This document shows, one piece after another, positions 50,540 to 59,611 of a stretch of 64,000 nucleotides of DNA. The notes beneath the pieces were generated by a model. The model saw nothing but the letters and a program-made list of their open reading frames with translations, made no database searches and was not told the origin of the DNA. The stretch covers positions 124,001 through 188,000 of the forward strand of contig JAEQMT010000023.1 in NCBI GenBank assembly GCA_016722945.1. The letters are read 5' to 3'. This DNA is from Desulfofustis sp. PB-SRB1 (GTDB lineage: Bacteria > Desulfobacterota > Desulfobulbia > Desulfobulbales > Desulfocapsaceae). Numbering within the stretch: the stretch's first letter is position 1; each line of letters opens with the position of its first letter. The position numbers and the translations under genes were made by a program.

Positions 50540-50926
50540 ATGAAACAGACTTACAACACCTATTCACCTGTCTCACCATACCGGGTGCGGCAGCCGGTCA
50601 TCGGCGCGAAATTCCGCCAGCGTACCCGGCGATGGCGGGCTCTCGAAATACCGGGCGGGACTGCCCTGTGGTCGGCACTGGCGAGGCGCATAGTGCTGAT
50701 CGGTGCGGTGCTGATCGGAGTCAGTGTGTGCCTTAATATGATTGCCCGGAACAGTGGTCGGTTAATCGACGATCTTGAATCTGCCAGGTATGAGCTCAAA
50801 GACCGGCAGATCGGACTGGCGATAGAGCGCCGGGCACTGGCCTCCGAACAGCGAATTCGCGGTGATGCCATACGTTACCTGGCACTGATGGATGCGCGCG
50901 AGGATCAGGTCATTTCCCTGCGGTAG
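50540..50926 (+). CDS. ftsL: FtsL-like division protein
   Basis: 128 aa with a basic cytoplasmic part (to about 45), one membrane segment (RIVLIGAVLIGVSVCLNMIA) and a periplasmic coiled coil (LIDDLESARYELKDRQIGLA ... IERRALASEQRI). Sequence similarity is weak, as usual for FtsL; position between rsmH and the PBP gene plus the one-TM/coiled-coil layout supports the call. FtsL normally bridges FtsQ/FtsB and the FtsI-FtsW pair. Confidence 0.8.
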   Translation: MKQTYNTYSPVSPYRVRQPVIGAKFRQRTRRWRALEIPGGTALWSALARRIVLIGAVLIGVSVCLNMIARNSGRLIDDLESARYELKDRQIGLAIERRALASEQRIRGDAIRYLALMDAREDQVISLR

Positions 50927-50934
50927 CAAAGAGC

Positions 50935-52803
50935 ATGGACAAGCGGTCCCGTCTCCGCGGCCAGGGGGCTCGAAGGCGGCGGCTGCTGATCATCATCATG
51001 GGCGGTCTGCTGGCCGCCCTTTTTTTATGGCTGGGCCAGGATCGTCTCTCTCTGTTCTTCCAGTGGGCCGTGACCGGGCTGGGGCTCAGTGATGAGGATG
51101 GCTCATCTGCCGCGCGGCTGGAGCGCGGCATTATCTACGACCGTAATTTCAAGGAGCTGGCGCTCACCTACGAGCGGGTCTCGGTCTATGCCAATATTCG
51201 TGAAATCAACGACCTAGCCGGCACCGTAACGAGGATGGCGGCAATTCTTGAGCGACCTTCAGACGAAATCTCCGAACGTTTGTCCGGCAATGCTCCGCGG
51301 GTATGGCTGGCAAGAGATATCAGCCAGGAGCAGGAGGAGTTGATCGGCGGCGAGGGGTTTCGCGGTATCTATCTGCATCGTGAATATGTCCGTACCTATC
51401 CTCAGAACACAAGTGGTGCCCACCTTGTCGGCTACGCCGAAAACAACAGCGGTCTGGCCGGCATCGAGCACTATCTCAATGAAATCGACAACCGATATCG
51501 CCTCACCGATGTGGAGCGGGGCGGCTATCCACTGATCAGCGAGGGGCGGCCGGGGGTGAACGGCAATCATCTCATCCTGACCCTTGATCTGAAAATCCAG
51601 AACATAGCAGAGAGATTTCTGGCAACCATGGAGCGCGGATCAGCAACCAGTAAGGCCGGAGTGATGGTTATCGAGCCGCAATCCGGCGCCATTGTCGGTT
51701 ACGCCCAGAATCCTTCTTTTGATCCCAATGAATTTCATCGCTATGGTCAATGGGTATTCAACGACATATTTCTGAGCCCGCTCAGCATACCCCGCCCACT
51801 GTATGACTTTCTGCACCATGTCTTCGCTCTGTCTGCCGCGGATGAGCAAGGGGCTCTGCCGCCATGGAGTATCGCTGCCGGGGGGGGGGAGCAGAGCCCT
51901 CCCGTCACATGGTGGGATCGTCTCGGTGGTGCTCGCCCCTTGATCCCGGATTTTGGTGTCATGGCGCCGGCAGCGGGTGCCCCGGCGCCTGCACGGCACA
52001 ATGGCACCGGCATACCAGAGGATGAGAAGACAGTACCGGCCCTCTCACCAGTGCAGCTGGTGACGGCCCTGACCAGGGTACTCAATGGCGGTGATGCCAT
52101 AGAGGTGCATGCCGCTGATCGCTTTGTTGCACGGATCAACCAAAGAGAATATCTTCTCGCCGAACTGAGCCCGGGCTCTGAGGGCGCGGCGGTTTCAGCC
52201 GCGGTATCGGAGGAGGCGCACCACCTCTTTACCGCCCTGGGTACGCCGGGGCCGTTGCAGGCGGTAAATCTATCCACCACATCATATTCCTCCGGATGGG
52301 AAAAGGGCTATCAGGCCGTCTGGCGTCATCGGGTGATATTTTCCGTCTTGCCCGGGGCGCACCCTGAGCTGATTTTCATGGTGGTGATCAGCGAACCCGG
52401 TTTCTCAGTGACGACAATGTCTGATCCGGTGGCCCAATTGCAGACGATTTTGGCGCCGATCATCGGTTTGCAGCGGGTGATGAAAAATGTTGCCGATGTT
52501 GTTGCACCACGGCAACTGGAAGAGGTAAACTTGGCAGGCAGTAGGGCGGACCGTCTCACCGATACCATAGCACCACCGGAATCACCATCAGGGCAGGTAT
52601 TCTCTATGCCCCTATTGGTGGATATGAGTCTGCGCAAGAGTCTTCGCAGCCTGCGCGGTATGGACGTGGAACTGGTGGTCTATGGGACCGGACGGGTGGT
52701 GAGGCAGGAGCCGGCGCCGGGAACGCGGCTTGAGGCCGGGGCAACAATTGAGCTCTATCTTGAACGGGATCAGGTGGAGCGGGTTCTGCGGACAGAGCAA
52801 TAA
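50935..52803 (+). CDS. FtsI-position PBP-like protein with PASTA domain; active-site motifs lost
   Basis: 622 aa. One membrane segment (RLLIIIMGGLLAALFLWLG, 20-40) and the PBP dimerisation domain (RGIIYDRNFKELALTYERVS, YLNEIDNRY) are followed by a transpeptidase-like domain (LILTLDLKIQNIAERFLATM ... AGVMVIEPQSGAIVGYAQNP). In FtsI the next block is GSTFKPF with the catalytic Ser and Lys; here it is LSIPRPLYDF, so SxxK has become SxxR. No SxN triad is visible, and where KTGTA belongs the protein reads STTSYS before GWEKGYQAVW. The C-terminal 60 residues are a PASTA-like domain (MPLLVDMSLRKSLRSLRGMD). It is therefore probably a non-catalytic scaffold in the ftsI slot. Confidence 0.85.
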   Translation: MDKRSRLRGQGARRRRLLIIIMGGLLAALFLWLGQDRLSLFFQWAVTGLGLSDEDGSSAARLERGIIYDRNFKELALTYERVSVYANIREINDLAGTVTRMAAILERPSDEISERLSGNAPRVWLARDISQEQEELIGGEGFRGIYLHREYVRTYPQNTSGAHLVGYAENNSGLAGIEHYLNEIDNRYRLTDVERGGYPLISEGRPGVNGNHLILTLDLKIQNIAERFLATMERGSATSKAGVMVIEPQSGAIVGYAQNPSFDPNEFHRYGQWVFNDIFLSPLSIPRPLYDFLHHVFALSAADEQGALPPWSIAAGGGEQSPPVTWWDRLGGARPLIPDFGVMAPAAGAPAPARHNGTGIPEDEKTVPALSPVQLVTALTRVLNGGDAIEVHAADRFVARINQREYLLAELSPGSEGAAVSAAVSEEAHHLFTALGTPGPLQAVNLSTTSYSSGWEKGYQAVWRHRVIFSVLPGAHPELIFMVVISEPGFSVTTMSDPVAQLQTILAPIIGLQRVMKNVADVVAPRQLEEVNLAGSRADRLTDTIAPPESPSGQVFSMPLLVDMSLRKSLRSLRGMDVELVVYGTGRVVRQEPAPGTRLEAGATIELYLERDQVERVLRTEQ

Positions 52804-52824
52804 CCGCGTTGCTTACTGACATGA

Positions 52825-52960
52825 TGGAATCGTAACAACCCTGTTACCGCCATGGTGGAGCTGATCTAGAATCCATAATTGTTTGAGATCAATGGATTCA
52901 CGATTCCGCGGGAATGACCTTGGGAAGCAATTTCAAGGTTTTTAGGACGAAATTATCAAT
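52825..52960. repeat. Intergenic palindromic repeat (family member 4)
   Basis: TGATGGAATCGTAACAACCC at the left and TTTTTAGGACGAAATTATCA at the right are imperfect inverted ends; the core CAATGGATTCACGATTCCGC and GGGAATGACC matches the 31357 copy. It is inserted between the PBP-like gene and murE-murF inside the dcw operon, the only large gap in that run. Confidence 0.65.
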
Positions 52961-52962
52961 AT

Positions 52963-55900
52963 ATGACGGAAAAACCAGAAAAAACAAGGGATTGCGCCGC
53001 CGTGAACCCGGCGGATCTGCTCGCCTTGCGGGCGCGGCGCCCGGCGGATTATCCTTTTATCAGTGAGTTGTCGCCCATCCGGGCGATTTGTGCCGATTCC
53101 CGTCGTGTCCAGCCCGGTGATCTCTTTGTAGCCGTTCGCGGGCAGCGGGTCGATGGCCACCAATTCATTGACGATGCCATTGCCGCCGGTGCCCAGCTGG
53201 TGGTCGCCGAAGATGATACCGCCGTGTCGGAGACCGCCGCCGCTGCCATGATCATCGTGGAGAACAGCCGGGATGCGCTCGGCCTGCTGGCCGCCGCCTT
53301 TCACAACCATCCTCAGCGGGAGTTGACCACCATCGGTATTACCGGCACCAACGGCAAGACCACCTGCAGTTATCTGCTGGAACACGCCCTTATGAAAAAG
53401 GGGGTGCGGGTGGGGGTAATCGGTACGGTGGAGTACCGATACCGCGGCAGAGATGGTACACGGGTCAGCCGGCCGGCAGTCCGTACCACGCCGGAGCCGC
53501 TTGTACTCTATGGTTTGCTTAGGGAAATGGCCGATGCGGGGGTGACTCATCTGATCATGGAGGTCTCTTCCCATGCCCTTGCCCAGCAGCGGATCGGGCC
53601 GCTGCGTTTTGATTACGGACTGTTCACCAACCTCAGTCAGGACCATCTGGATTACCACTCTGATCTTGACGACTATTTTCAGGCCAAGGCCCTGCTTTTT
53701 GACACCCATCTCAAAGATGACGGCTGCGCCGTTATCTGCCGCCCCCATGACGATTCGCACAGATGGAGCAAACAATTGGTGGCTCTCTGCGAGCAGCGCC
53801 ATATCGATGTGGTCACCTGTGGCCCGGGCCCATCCGAAAATCTGCGCCTCATCTCATCGAGCACCGATTCCCATGGGCTTACCCTCACCGTGGTGGATAG
53901 TGAGAAAAGTCGAGGATCGGTCCGGGCGCCGTTGATCGGCAATTTCAACCTGGCCAATGTACAACTCGTGCTGACCACTCTCACCGCCATGGGATACAGC
54001 CTTGATGAGGCATGTTCTCTGCTGGAAGGCGCCGCCGGTGCGCCGGGAAGAATGGAGCCGGTATCCTTGCCCGGCTCTGGAGATGCCCGGCCGACCGTAC
54101 TGGTGGACTACGCCCACACCCCCGATGCCCTGAGTAAGGCATTGATCGCGGCGCGGGATCTGACCAACGGGACATTGTTCGTGGTCTGCGGCTGCGGCGG
54201 CGACCGTGACCGGGCGAAACGGTCCATCATGGGGGCGGCGGCCGCCCGCCTTGCCGATGTGGTTATTATTACCGATGACAATCCGCGCACCGAAGAGCCG
54301 TCACTCATTCGGCGGCAGATGCTCGGCGGGGTGAGCGAGGCGGGAGTGTCCATCTATTCACCCGACTGGTTGACAACGCGGGCCGAAGGCGAGACCGGAT
54401 GCGTTGAAATCGCCGGCCGGGCGGCGGCCATCGCGGCGGCCGTACATGGCGCAAAAGAAGGAGATATCGTGCTGATCGCCGGCAAGGGTCATGAGCGCTA
54501 CCAGCAACTGAGAGGTGAAACCATATTTTTTGATGACGCACTCTGGGCCCGGCAAAGCGTTCTGAGCTGGAACCAGACAACCGTTGCCGAGGCTGCCGGC
54601 GGACGAGTCATTAACAAGGTGCGACCGGTTTTCTTCAAGGCTATCTGTACCGATTCCCGCCGGCTCAGTCCGGGTGATCTCTTCGTCGCCCTGCGCGGTG
54701 AATCTTTTGACGGGCATGAGTTTCTCGCCCAGGCGGTTCTGAACGGGGCGGCGGGTCTGCTCGTGGAAGAGAGCAGCCGGTTGCCCGCCACTGAGATCCC
54801 CGTCATTGTGGTTGGCGATACTCTTCATGCCCTGGGGGATCTGGCCAACTATCGACGACGGCTGGTGGCCCGGATGAGCGGCCCCGTTGTCGTCGGGATA
54901 ACCGGCAGTTGCGGAAAAACTACGGTAAAAGAGATGACCGCGGCGATCTTTGCCCGCCGCTGGCCGGATCAGCCGGACAGGCCACCCGGCCGGGTGTTGA
55001 AAACCAGCGGCAACTTCAACAACCTGGTCGGGTTGCCGCTTTCCCTGCTGCCCATTGGTGCGCACCATCGGGCCGCGGTTCTGGAAATGGGGATGAACGA
55101 GGCTGGTGAAATCGCCCGGCTCACCAGGATTGCCGAGCCTGATATTTGTTGTATCGTCAACGTCCGTCCGGCTCATCTGGAGAAGCTGGGCTCAGTTGCG
55201 GCGGTGGCCCGGGCCAAGGCTGAGCTTTTTACCAACAGTGGAAGCGATGCCATCCATATCGTCAATTGTGATGATGATCAGGTGTTTGGCCTGGCGGAGG
55301 GTCGCGTGCGGCAACAGATCGGTTTTGCGGTGACCAAAAAGGGGATCGAACGGGGCGCCCTGGTGTATGGAACCCACTGGCAACCACTTGGTGAAAGCGG
55401 CGGGCGTTTTGTGCTTACCTGCGGTGATGAATCAACGGAAGTAGAACTCAAAGTGAGTGGTCGGCACAATATGGCCAATGGCTGTGCCGCCGCCGCTATT
55501 GCCAGGGCGGCGGGGATCGATCCGGTGACCATTGCGGCCGGCTTGTCCGATTTTCGCAGTCCGGCCAATCGGCTGCGGATCTGTCGCACCAGTAGTGGGA
55601 TCAACGTGCTCAATGATAGCTATAATGCCAATCCTGCCTCCATGGAGGCAGGGCTGCTTACCCTAGCCGAGATTGCCGGTAAACGGGCCAGGAGCGGCCT
55701 GCTCGGCGATATGCTCGAGCTTGGCGATCACGCCGCTGCCCTGCATGAGCAGGTGGGGCGTCACGCCGCGAACCATCTCGACTATCTCGCCTGCGTCGGT
55801 GAGTTTGCCGGCGCCATCCGCATGGGCGCCATCGGCGCCGGCATGGAAGCCGGCCGGATAACCGTGCTGGGTAAAAAGCAAGACGCCGAGGCCTGGCTTG

Positions 55901-56010
55901 CCCGCCTTGTCGACGAAGGCAGCCTGAGCGCCGGTGACTGGCTCCTGATCAAGGCATCCCGGGGGATCGGCCTGGAAACGGTAGTCGATCAATTGTGTGA
56001 ACGTGAATAA
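52963..56010 (+). CDS. murE-murF: MurE-MurF fusion: UDP-MurNAc-tripeptide synthetase / D-Ala-D-Ala ligase
   Basis: 1015 aa holding two complete Mur ligases. Residues 1-525 are MurE: GITGTNGKTTCSYLLEHALM (P-loop), EVSSHALAQQRI, and ITDDNPRTEEPS with the DNPR motif that marks meso-diaminopimelate as the added amino acid. Residues about 535-1015 are MurF: AICTDSRRLSPGDLFVALRG, GITGSCGKTTVKEMTAAIFA, EMGMNEAGEIARLTRIAEPD and LNDSYNANPASMEAGL. Each half begins with its own D-S-R-x-x-x-P-G-D-L-F-V-A UMP-binding domain. No stop or internal start splits them. The two steps are consecutive in peptidoglycan precursor synthesis, so fusion may channel the tripeptide. Confidence 0.95.
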   Translation: MTEKPEKTRDCAAVNPADLLALRARRPADYPFISELSPIRAICADSRRVQPGDLFVAVRGQRVDGHQFIDDAIAAGAQLVVAEDDTAVSETAAAAMIIVENSRDALGLLAAAFHNHPQRELTTIGITGTNGKTTCSYLLEHALMKKGVRVGVIGTVEYRYRGRDGTRVSRPAVRTTPEPLVLYGLLREMADAGVTHLIMEVSSHALAQQRIGPLRFDYGLFTNLSQDHLDYHSDLDDYFQAKALLFDTHLKDDGCAVICRPHDDSHRWSKQLVALCEQRHIDVVTCGPGPSENLRLISSSTDSHGLTLTVVDSEKSRGSVRAPLIGNFNLANVQLVLTTLTAMGYSLDEACSLLEGAAGAPGRMEPVSLPGSGDARPTVLVDYAHTPDALSKALIAARDLTNGTLFVVCGCGGDRDRAKRSIMGAAAARLADVVIITDDNPRTEEPSLIRRQMLGGVSEAGVSIYSPDWLTTRAEGETGCVEIAGRAAAIAAAVHGAKEGDIVLIAGKGHERYQQLRGETIFFDDALWARQSVLSWNQTTVAEAAGGRVINKVRPVFFKAICTDSRRLSPGDLFVALRGESFDGHEFLAQAVLNGAAGLLVEESSRLPATEIPVIVVGDTLHALGDLANYRRRLVARMSGPVVVGITGSCGKTTVKEMTAAIFARRWPDQPDRPPGRVLKTSGNFNNLVGLPLSLLPIGAHHRAAVLEMGMNEAGEIARLTRIAEPDICCIVNVRPAHLEKLGSVAAVARAKAELFTNSGSDAIHIVNCDDDQVFGLAEGRVRQQIGFAVTKKGIERGALVYGTHWQPLGESGGRFVLTCGDESTEVELKVSGRHNMANGCAAAAIARAAGIDPVTIAAGLSDFRSPANRLRICRTSSGINVLNDSYNANPASMEAGLLTLAEIAGKRARSGLLGDMLELGDHAAALHEQVGRHAANHLDYLACVGEFAGAIRMGAIGAGMEAGRITVLGKKQDAEAWLARLVDEGSLSAGDWLLIKASRGIGLETVVDQLCERE

Positions 56011-56026
56011 TTATTTATAACAGGCC

Positions 56027-57106
56027 ATGTTCTATCACCTGCTCTTTCCCCTGCATGAGCTGTTCAGCGGGTTCAACGTCTTTCGCTATATCACCTTCCG
56101 CAGTATCGGCGGGGCGATTACCGCCTTTTTCATCGTGCTCGTCCTGGGCCCCTGGTTCATTGGTAAAATGCAGCAGTTGCAGGTTGGCCAGGTCATTCGC
56201 ACCGACGGTCCGCGGAGCCATCTGAGCAAAAAAGGGGTACCCACCATGGGGGGGATGCTCATTGTGTTCGCCCTGCTCAGCGCCACATTTCTCTGGGCCC
56301 GCATCGACAATGGCTACGTCTGGCTGATCATGGCGGCAACCCTTTTTTTCGGCGCCATCGGCGCCCTGGATGATTATCGCAAGATATCGAGGCAACACAG
56401 CGGCGGTCTCAGTGCCCGTGCCAAACTTGCCCTGCAGTGTGTCGGCGCCCTGGCGGTGGGAATGTATATGTATGTGCAGCCCGGTTTTGACGGAGCCCTG
56501 TCCGTTCCCTTTTTGAAAAACGTTCGGCCCGATCTCGGCTTGCTGTATATCGTCTTTGCCATGGTGGTAATTGTCGGCGCCTCCAACGCGGTCAACCTCA
56601 CCGACGGTCTCGATGGACTGGCCACCGGGCCGACGGTGGTATCGGCGGCGGTCTATGTGATCTTTTCCTACATTGCCGGCAATATCGTCATTGCCCAATA
56701 CCTGCAGGTGCCCTACGTTGTCGACAGCGGTGAGTTAAGCGTGTTCTGCGCCGCCATGGTGGGCGCCTGTCTCGGTTTTCTCTGGTTTAACGCCTATCCC
56801 GCCCAGGTATTTATGGGGGATGTCGGCTCTCTTGCCATCGGTGGCGGTCTCGGCACCGTGGCCATCATCATCAAACAGGAGATGCTGCTCGCCATTGTCG
56901 GCGGTATTTTCGTGGCCGAGGCGGTTTCGGTGATGCTGCAGGTGGGGTATTTCAAGCTCAGCAAGGGCAAACGCATATTTCTCATGGCGCCGTTTCATCA
57001 TCATTTTGAAAAACAGGGCATGCACGAGACCAAGGTGGTGGTGCGGTTCTGGATTGTCGCCATCATCCTGGGATTTGTCGCCATGGCAACCCTGAAACTT
57101 CGCTGA
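56027..57106 (+). CDS. mraY: Phospho-N-acetylmuramoyl-pentapeptide transferase MraY
   Basis: 359 aa, about ten membrane segments. Transfers the MurNAc-pentapeptide to undecaprenyl phosphate (lipid I). IRTDGPRSHLSKKGVPTMGG, GALDDYRKI (DD motif), NAVNLTDGLDGLATGPT and MAPFHHHFEKQGMHETKVV (HHH) are invariant family motifs. The stop overlaps the murD start. Confidence 0.97.
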   Translation: MFYHLLFPLHELFSGFNVFRYITFRSIGGAITAFFIVLVLGPWFIGKMQQLQVGQVIRTDGPRSHLSKKGVPTMGGMLIVFALLSATFLWARIDNGYVWLIMAATLFFGAIGALDDYRKISRQHSGGLSARAKLALQCVGALAVGMYMYVQPGFDGALSVPFLKNVRPDLGLLYIVFAMVVIVGASNAVNLTDGLDGLATGPTVVSAAVYVIFSYIAGNIVIAQYLQVPYVVDSGELSVFCAAMVGACLGFLWFNAYPAQVFMGDVGSLAIGGGLGTVAIIIKQEMLLAIVGGIFVAEAVSVMLQVGYFKLSKGKRIFLMAPFHHHFEKQGMHETKVVVRFWIVAIILGFVAMATLKLR

Positions 57107-58506
57107 TGACTGCACCGATCACTCTTTATTCCGGGATGACCGTGGGCATGGTGGGTTTTGGCCGGGCAAACCGGTCTTTGGCCCGTTATCTTGCCGGGTG
57201 CGGCGTCCGTCTACTGGTATCTGAGAAAACCGCTGAGACGGCCCTGAGCCCCGAGCAGCTTGCCTGTCTGGCCGACTGCGAGGCGCGCTTTGAGGGCGGC
57301 GGTCACCGCACCGCTTTTTTACAAGATGCTGAGCTTATCGTGGTGAGCCCCGGTGTTGATCCGCGCCATCCGACCCTGCAGGCGGCACGAGCCGGCGGCG
57401 CTCTGCTATGCGGTGAGCTGGCCATTGCCGCCGGTCGGTTTGAGGCCCCGGTGATTGCGGTAACCGGCACCAACGGTAAAACCACGGTGACTGAGCTGAT
57501 CGGCGAACTGCTGGCCGGCGAAGGCTATCGGGTTTTCGTGGGCGGCAACATCGGCACCCCGGTGGGCGAGTATCTTGCCGCCCCGTCGGGCTATGATTTC
57601 GTCGTGCTGGAGGTCTCCAGTTTCCAGCTTGAAACGGGCGGGGAATTTAGTGCCGATGTCGGTGTGCTGCTCAACCTCTCGCCGGACCACCTTGACCGGC
57701 ATGGCTCCATGGCCGCCTATACCGCCGCCAAGATGCGGCTGTTCAGCACGCCTCACTTTTCCGGGCGGGCGGTGATCAACGGCGATGACGAGATGATCGC
57801 ATCCTGTAATCCACTGCTCAAAGGATATCGTCCCCACTATTTCGGCACTTCGCCGCACTGCGCCGCGCAGGTTGATAAGAGCTCCGTCACAGTGGGTTGG
57901 AATGGCCGCCTGGTTCGTTTTGATCTTACCGGCTCAAGTTTGGATACCCTCTTCGGGGCCGCCAACTGCGCCGCATCATTGCTGGCGGTATCCCCGTTCT
58001 GTAGCGATGCGGATGGGGCGGCACAGCGGATTAAAGCGTTTCAGACCGGTGCGCATCGATTGCAGCGGGTCGCCGTGATTGACGGGGTGAGCTACATCAA
58101 CGATTCCAAGGCCACCAACACCGGCGCCGTCCGTGCCGCCCTATACGAGGTGGGGGGCGAGGTGGGGGGCAGGGTGCTGCTGCTGGCCGGCGGTAGTGAC
58201 AAGGGAGACGATTACCGTGTGCTGCGCGAGCCGGTACGAAAATATGTCAGCCAGGCGCTGTTGTTGGGCGAGTCGGCGCCGCAGCTTGGTCGCGCTCTGG
58301 ACGATGTCACCACCTGCACTTACCACGACAACCTTACGGCGGCGGTAAAGAGTGCGGCGGCGGTGGCGCGGCCCGGTGACACGGTGCTGCTGTCGCCGGC
58401 CTGTGCCAGTTTTGATATGTTTGCCGACTATACCAGACGCGGAGACGCGTTTATGGAATCGGTGCACCGGTTATCCGCGCAGGTGAATAACAAAACCAAT
58501 GGATAA
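57106..58506 (+). CDS. murD: UDP-MurNAc-L-alanine--D-glutamate ligase MurD
   Basis: 466 aa. GMVGFGRANRSLARYLAGCG (N-terminal Rossmann domain), VTGTNGKTTVTELIGELLAG (ATP loop), LEVSSFQLETGGEFSADVGV, LLNLSPDHLDRHGSMAAYTA and INDSKATNTGAVRAAL are the expected motifs. The start overlaps mraY by one base and the stop overlaps murG by 8 bp, leaving no room for ftsW, which normally follows murD. Confidence 0.96.
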   Translation: MTAPITLYSGMTVGMVGFGRANRSLARYLAGCGVRLLVSEKTAETALSPEQLACLADCEARFEGGGHRTAFLQDAELIVVSPGVDPRHPTLQAARAGGALLCGELAIAAGRFEAPVIAVTGTNGKTTVTELIGELLAGEGYRVFVGGNIGTPVGEYLAAPSGYDFVVLEVSSFQLETGGEFSADVGVLLNLSPDHLDRHGSMAAYTAAKMRLFSTPHFSGRAVINGDDEMIASCNPLLKGYRPHYFGTSPHCAAQVDKSSVTVGWNGRLVRFDLTGSSLDTLFGAANCAASLLAVSPFCSDADGAAQRIKAFQTGAHRLQRVAVIDGVSYINDSKATNTGAVRAALYEVGGEVGGRVLLLAGGSDKGDDYRVLREPVRKYVSQALLLGESAPQLGRALDDVTTCTYHDNLTAAVKSAAAVARPGDTVLLSPACASFDMFADYTRRGDAFMESVHRLSAQVNNKTNG

Positions 58507-59611
58507 AACTCGCGATTCCAGCAGACCTTTTCGGTTGCTGCTCACCGGTGGCGGCACCGGCGGCCATCTCTTTCCGGCGGTGGCCGCCGCCGAGGCGATG
58601 CGGGAGAGATATCCGGACAGCGCCATTCTTTTTGTCGGAACAAAACGTCTGCTTGACCGGCAAAGTCTCACGCAGGCAGGTTTTCAGGTGAAGACCATAC
58701 TGAGTTTCGGCCTCAAGGGTAAACGGCTGCTGGAGCTGATCAAGGCATGTCTGGTGCTGCCCGTTGCATTGGTTCAGGCCGTTATCGTGCTTGTTCGGTT
58801 TCGGCCCGATGTGGTGCTGGGTGTAGGCGGGTACGTCACCGGGCCGGTGGTGGCGACGGCGTGGCTGTTGCGTATTCCCACCGTCATTCATGAGCAGAAC
58901 TCCATTCCGGGTCTTGCCAACCGATTGCTTGGCCGGCTGGCCCGCCGCGTCTGTCTCTCCATTCCGGTGAGCAACCGCTTTTTTGCCGAAGAAAAAACCG
59001 TTCTGACCGGCAATCCGGTGCGCCGGGAGGTATGTGAACTTGCCGGTCATCTAAAAGAGACCAATGATGCATTCACCGTCCTGGTGCTGGGCGGCAGCCA
59101 GGGTGCGCATGGTGTCAACGAATTGATGGTATCGCTTTTTTCCGCCTCAAGTGGTTTGCCGGCGGGGATCCGGATCATCCATCAAACCGGCGCCCGCGAT
59201 GCGGATTGGGTGGCGCAACGGTATCATGCGGCCGGTGTCAACGCCGAGGTGGCTGCGTTTTTTCATGATATGGCAACCATCTATACAAAGGGTGACGTAG
59301 CGGTATCGCGGGCCGGCGCCACAACGCTGGCGGAGCTGGCGGTGGTGGGCATGCCGGCCCTGCTGATCCCCTATCCCCATGCCGCCGATGATCATCAGCG
59401 AGAAAACGGCAACTGGTATGTGGCGGGTGGCGGCGCCCTCATGTTTGCTCAAGATCAGGCCGGCGCCGCGAGAATCGGCGCCGAGATCACCGATCTGGCA
59501 CACAACCCGGAGCGCAGGCAGGCCATGGCCAAAGCAATGGCCGCGCGTGGTACGACCGAGGCCGCCACCCGGCTGGTGGATGTATGTCTTGAAGCAGCGG
59601 ATGGTAGATAA
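58499..59611 (+). CDS. murG: UDP-GlcNAc transferase MurG
   Basis: 370 aa peripheral membrane glycosyltransferase that completes lipid II. LLTGGGTGGHLFPAVAAAEA (G-loop 1), VVLGVGGYVTGPVVATAWLL, IHEQNSIPGLANRLLGRLAR, VLGGSQGAHGVNELM and SRAGATTLAELAVVGMPALL (UDP-GlcNAc site), PYPHAADDHQ all present. It begins inside the end of murD and its stop overlaps the murC start. Confidence 0.97.
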   Translation: MDKTRDSSRPFRLLLTGGGTGGHLFPAVAAAEAMRERYPDSAILFVGTKRLLDRQSLTQAGFQVKTILSFGLKGKRLLELIKACLVLPVALVQAVIVLVRFRPDVVLGVGGYVTGPVVATAWLLRIPTVIHEQNSIPGLANRLLGRLARRVCLSIPVSNRFFAEEKTVLTGNPVRREVCELAGHLKETNDAFTVLVLGGSQGAHGVNELMVSLFSASSGLPAGIRIIHQTGARDADWVAQRYHAAGVNAEVAAFFHDMATIYTKGDVAVSRAGATTLAELAVVGMPALLIPYPHAADDHQRENGNWYVAGGGALMFAQDQAGAARIGAEITDLAHNPERRQAMAKAMAARGTTEAATRLVDVCLEAADGR

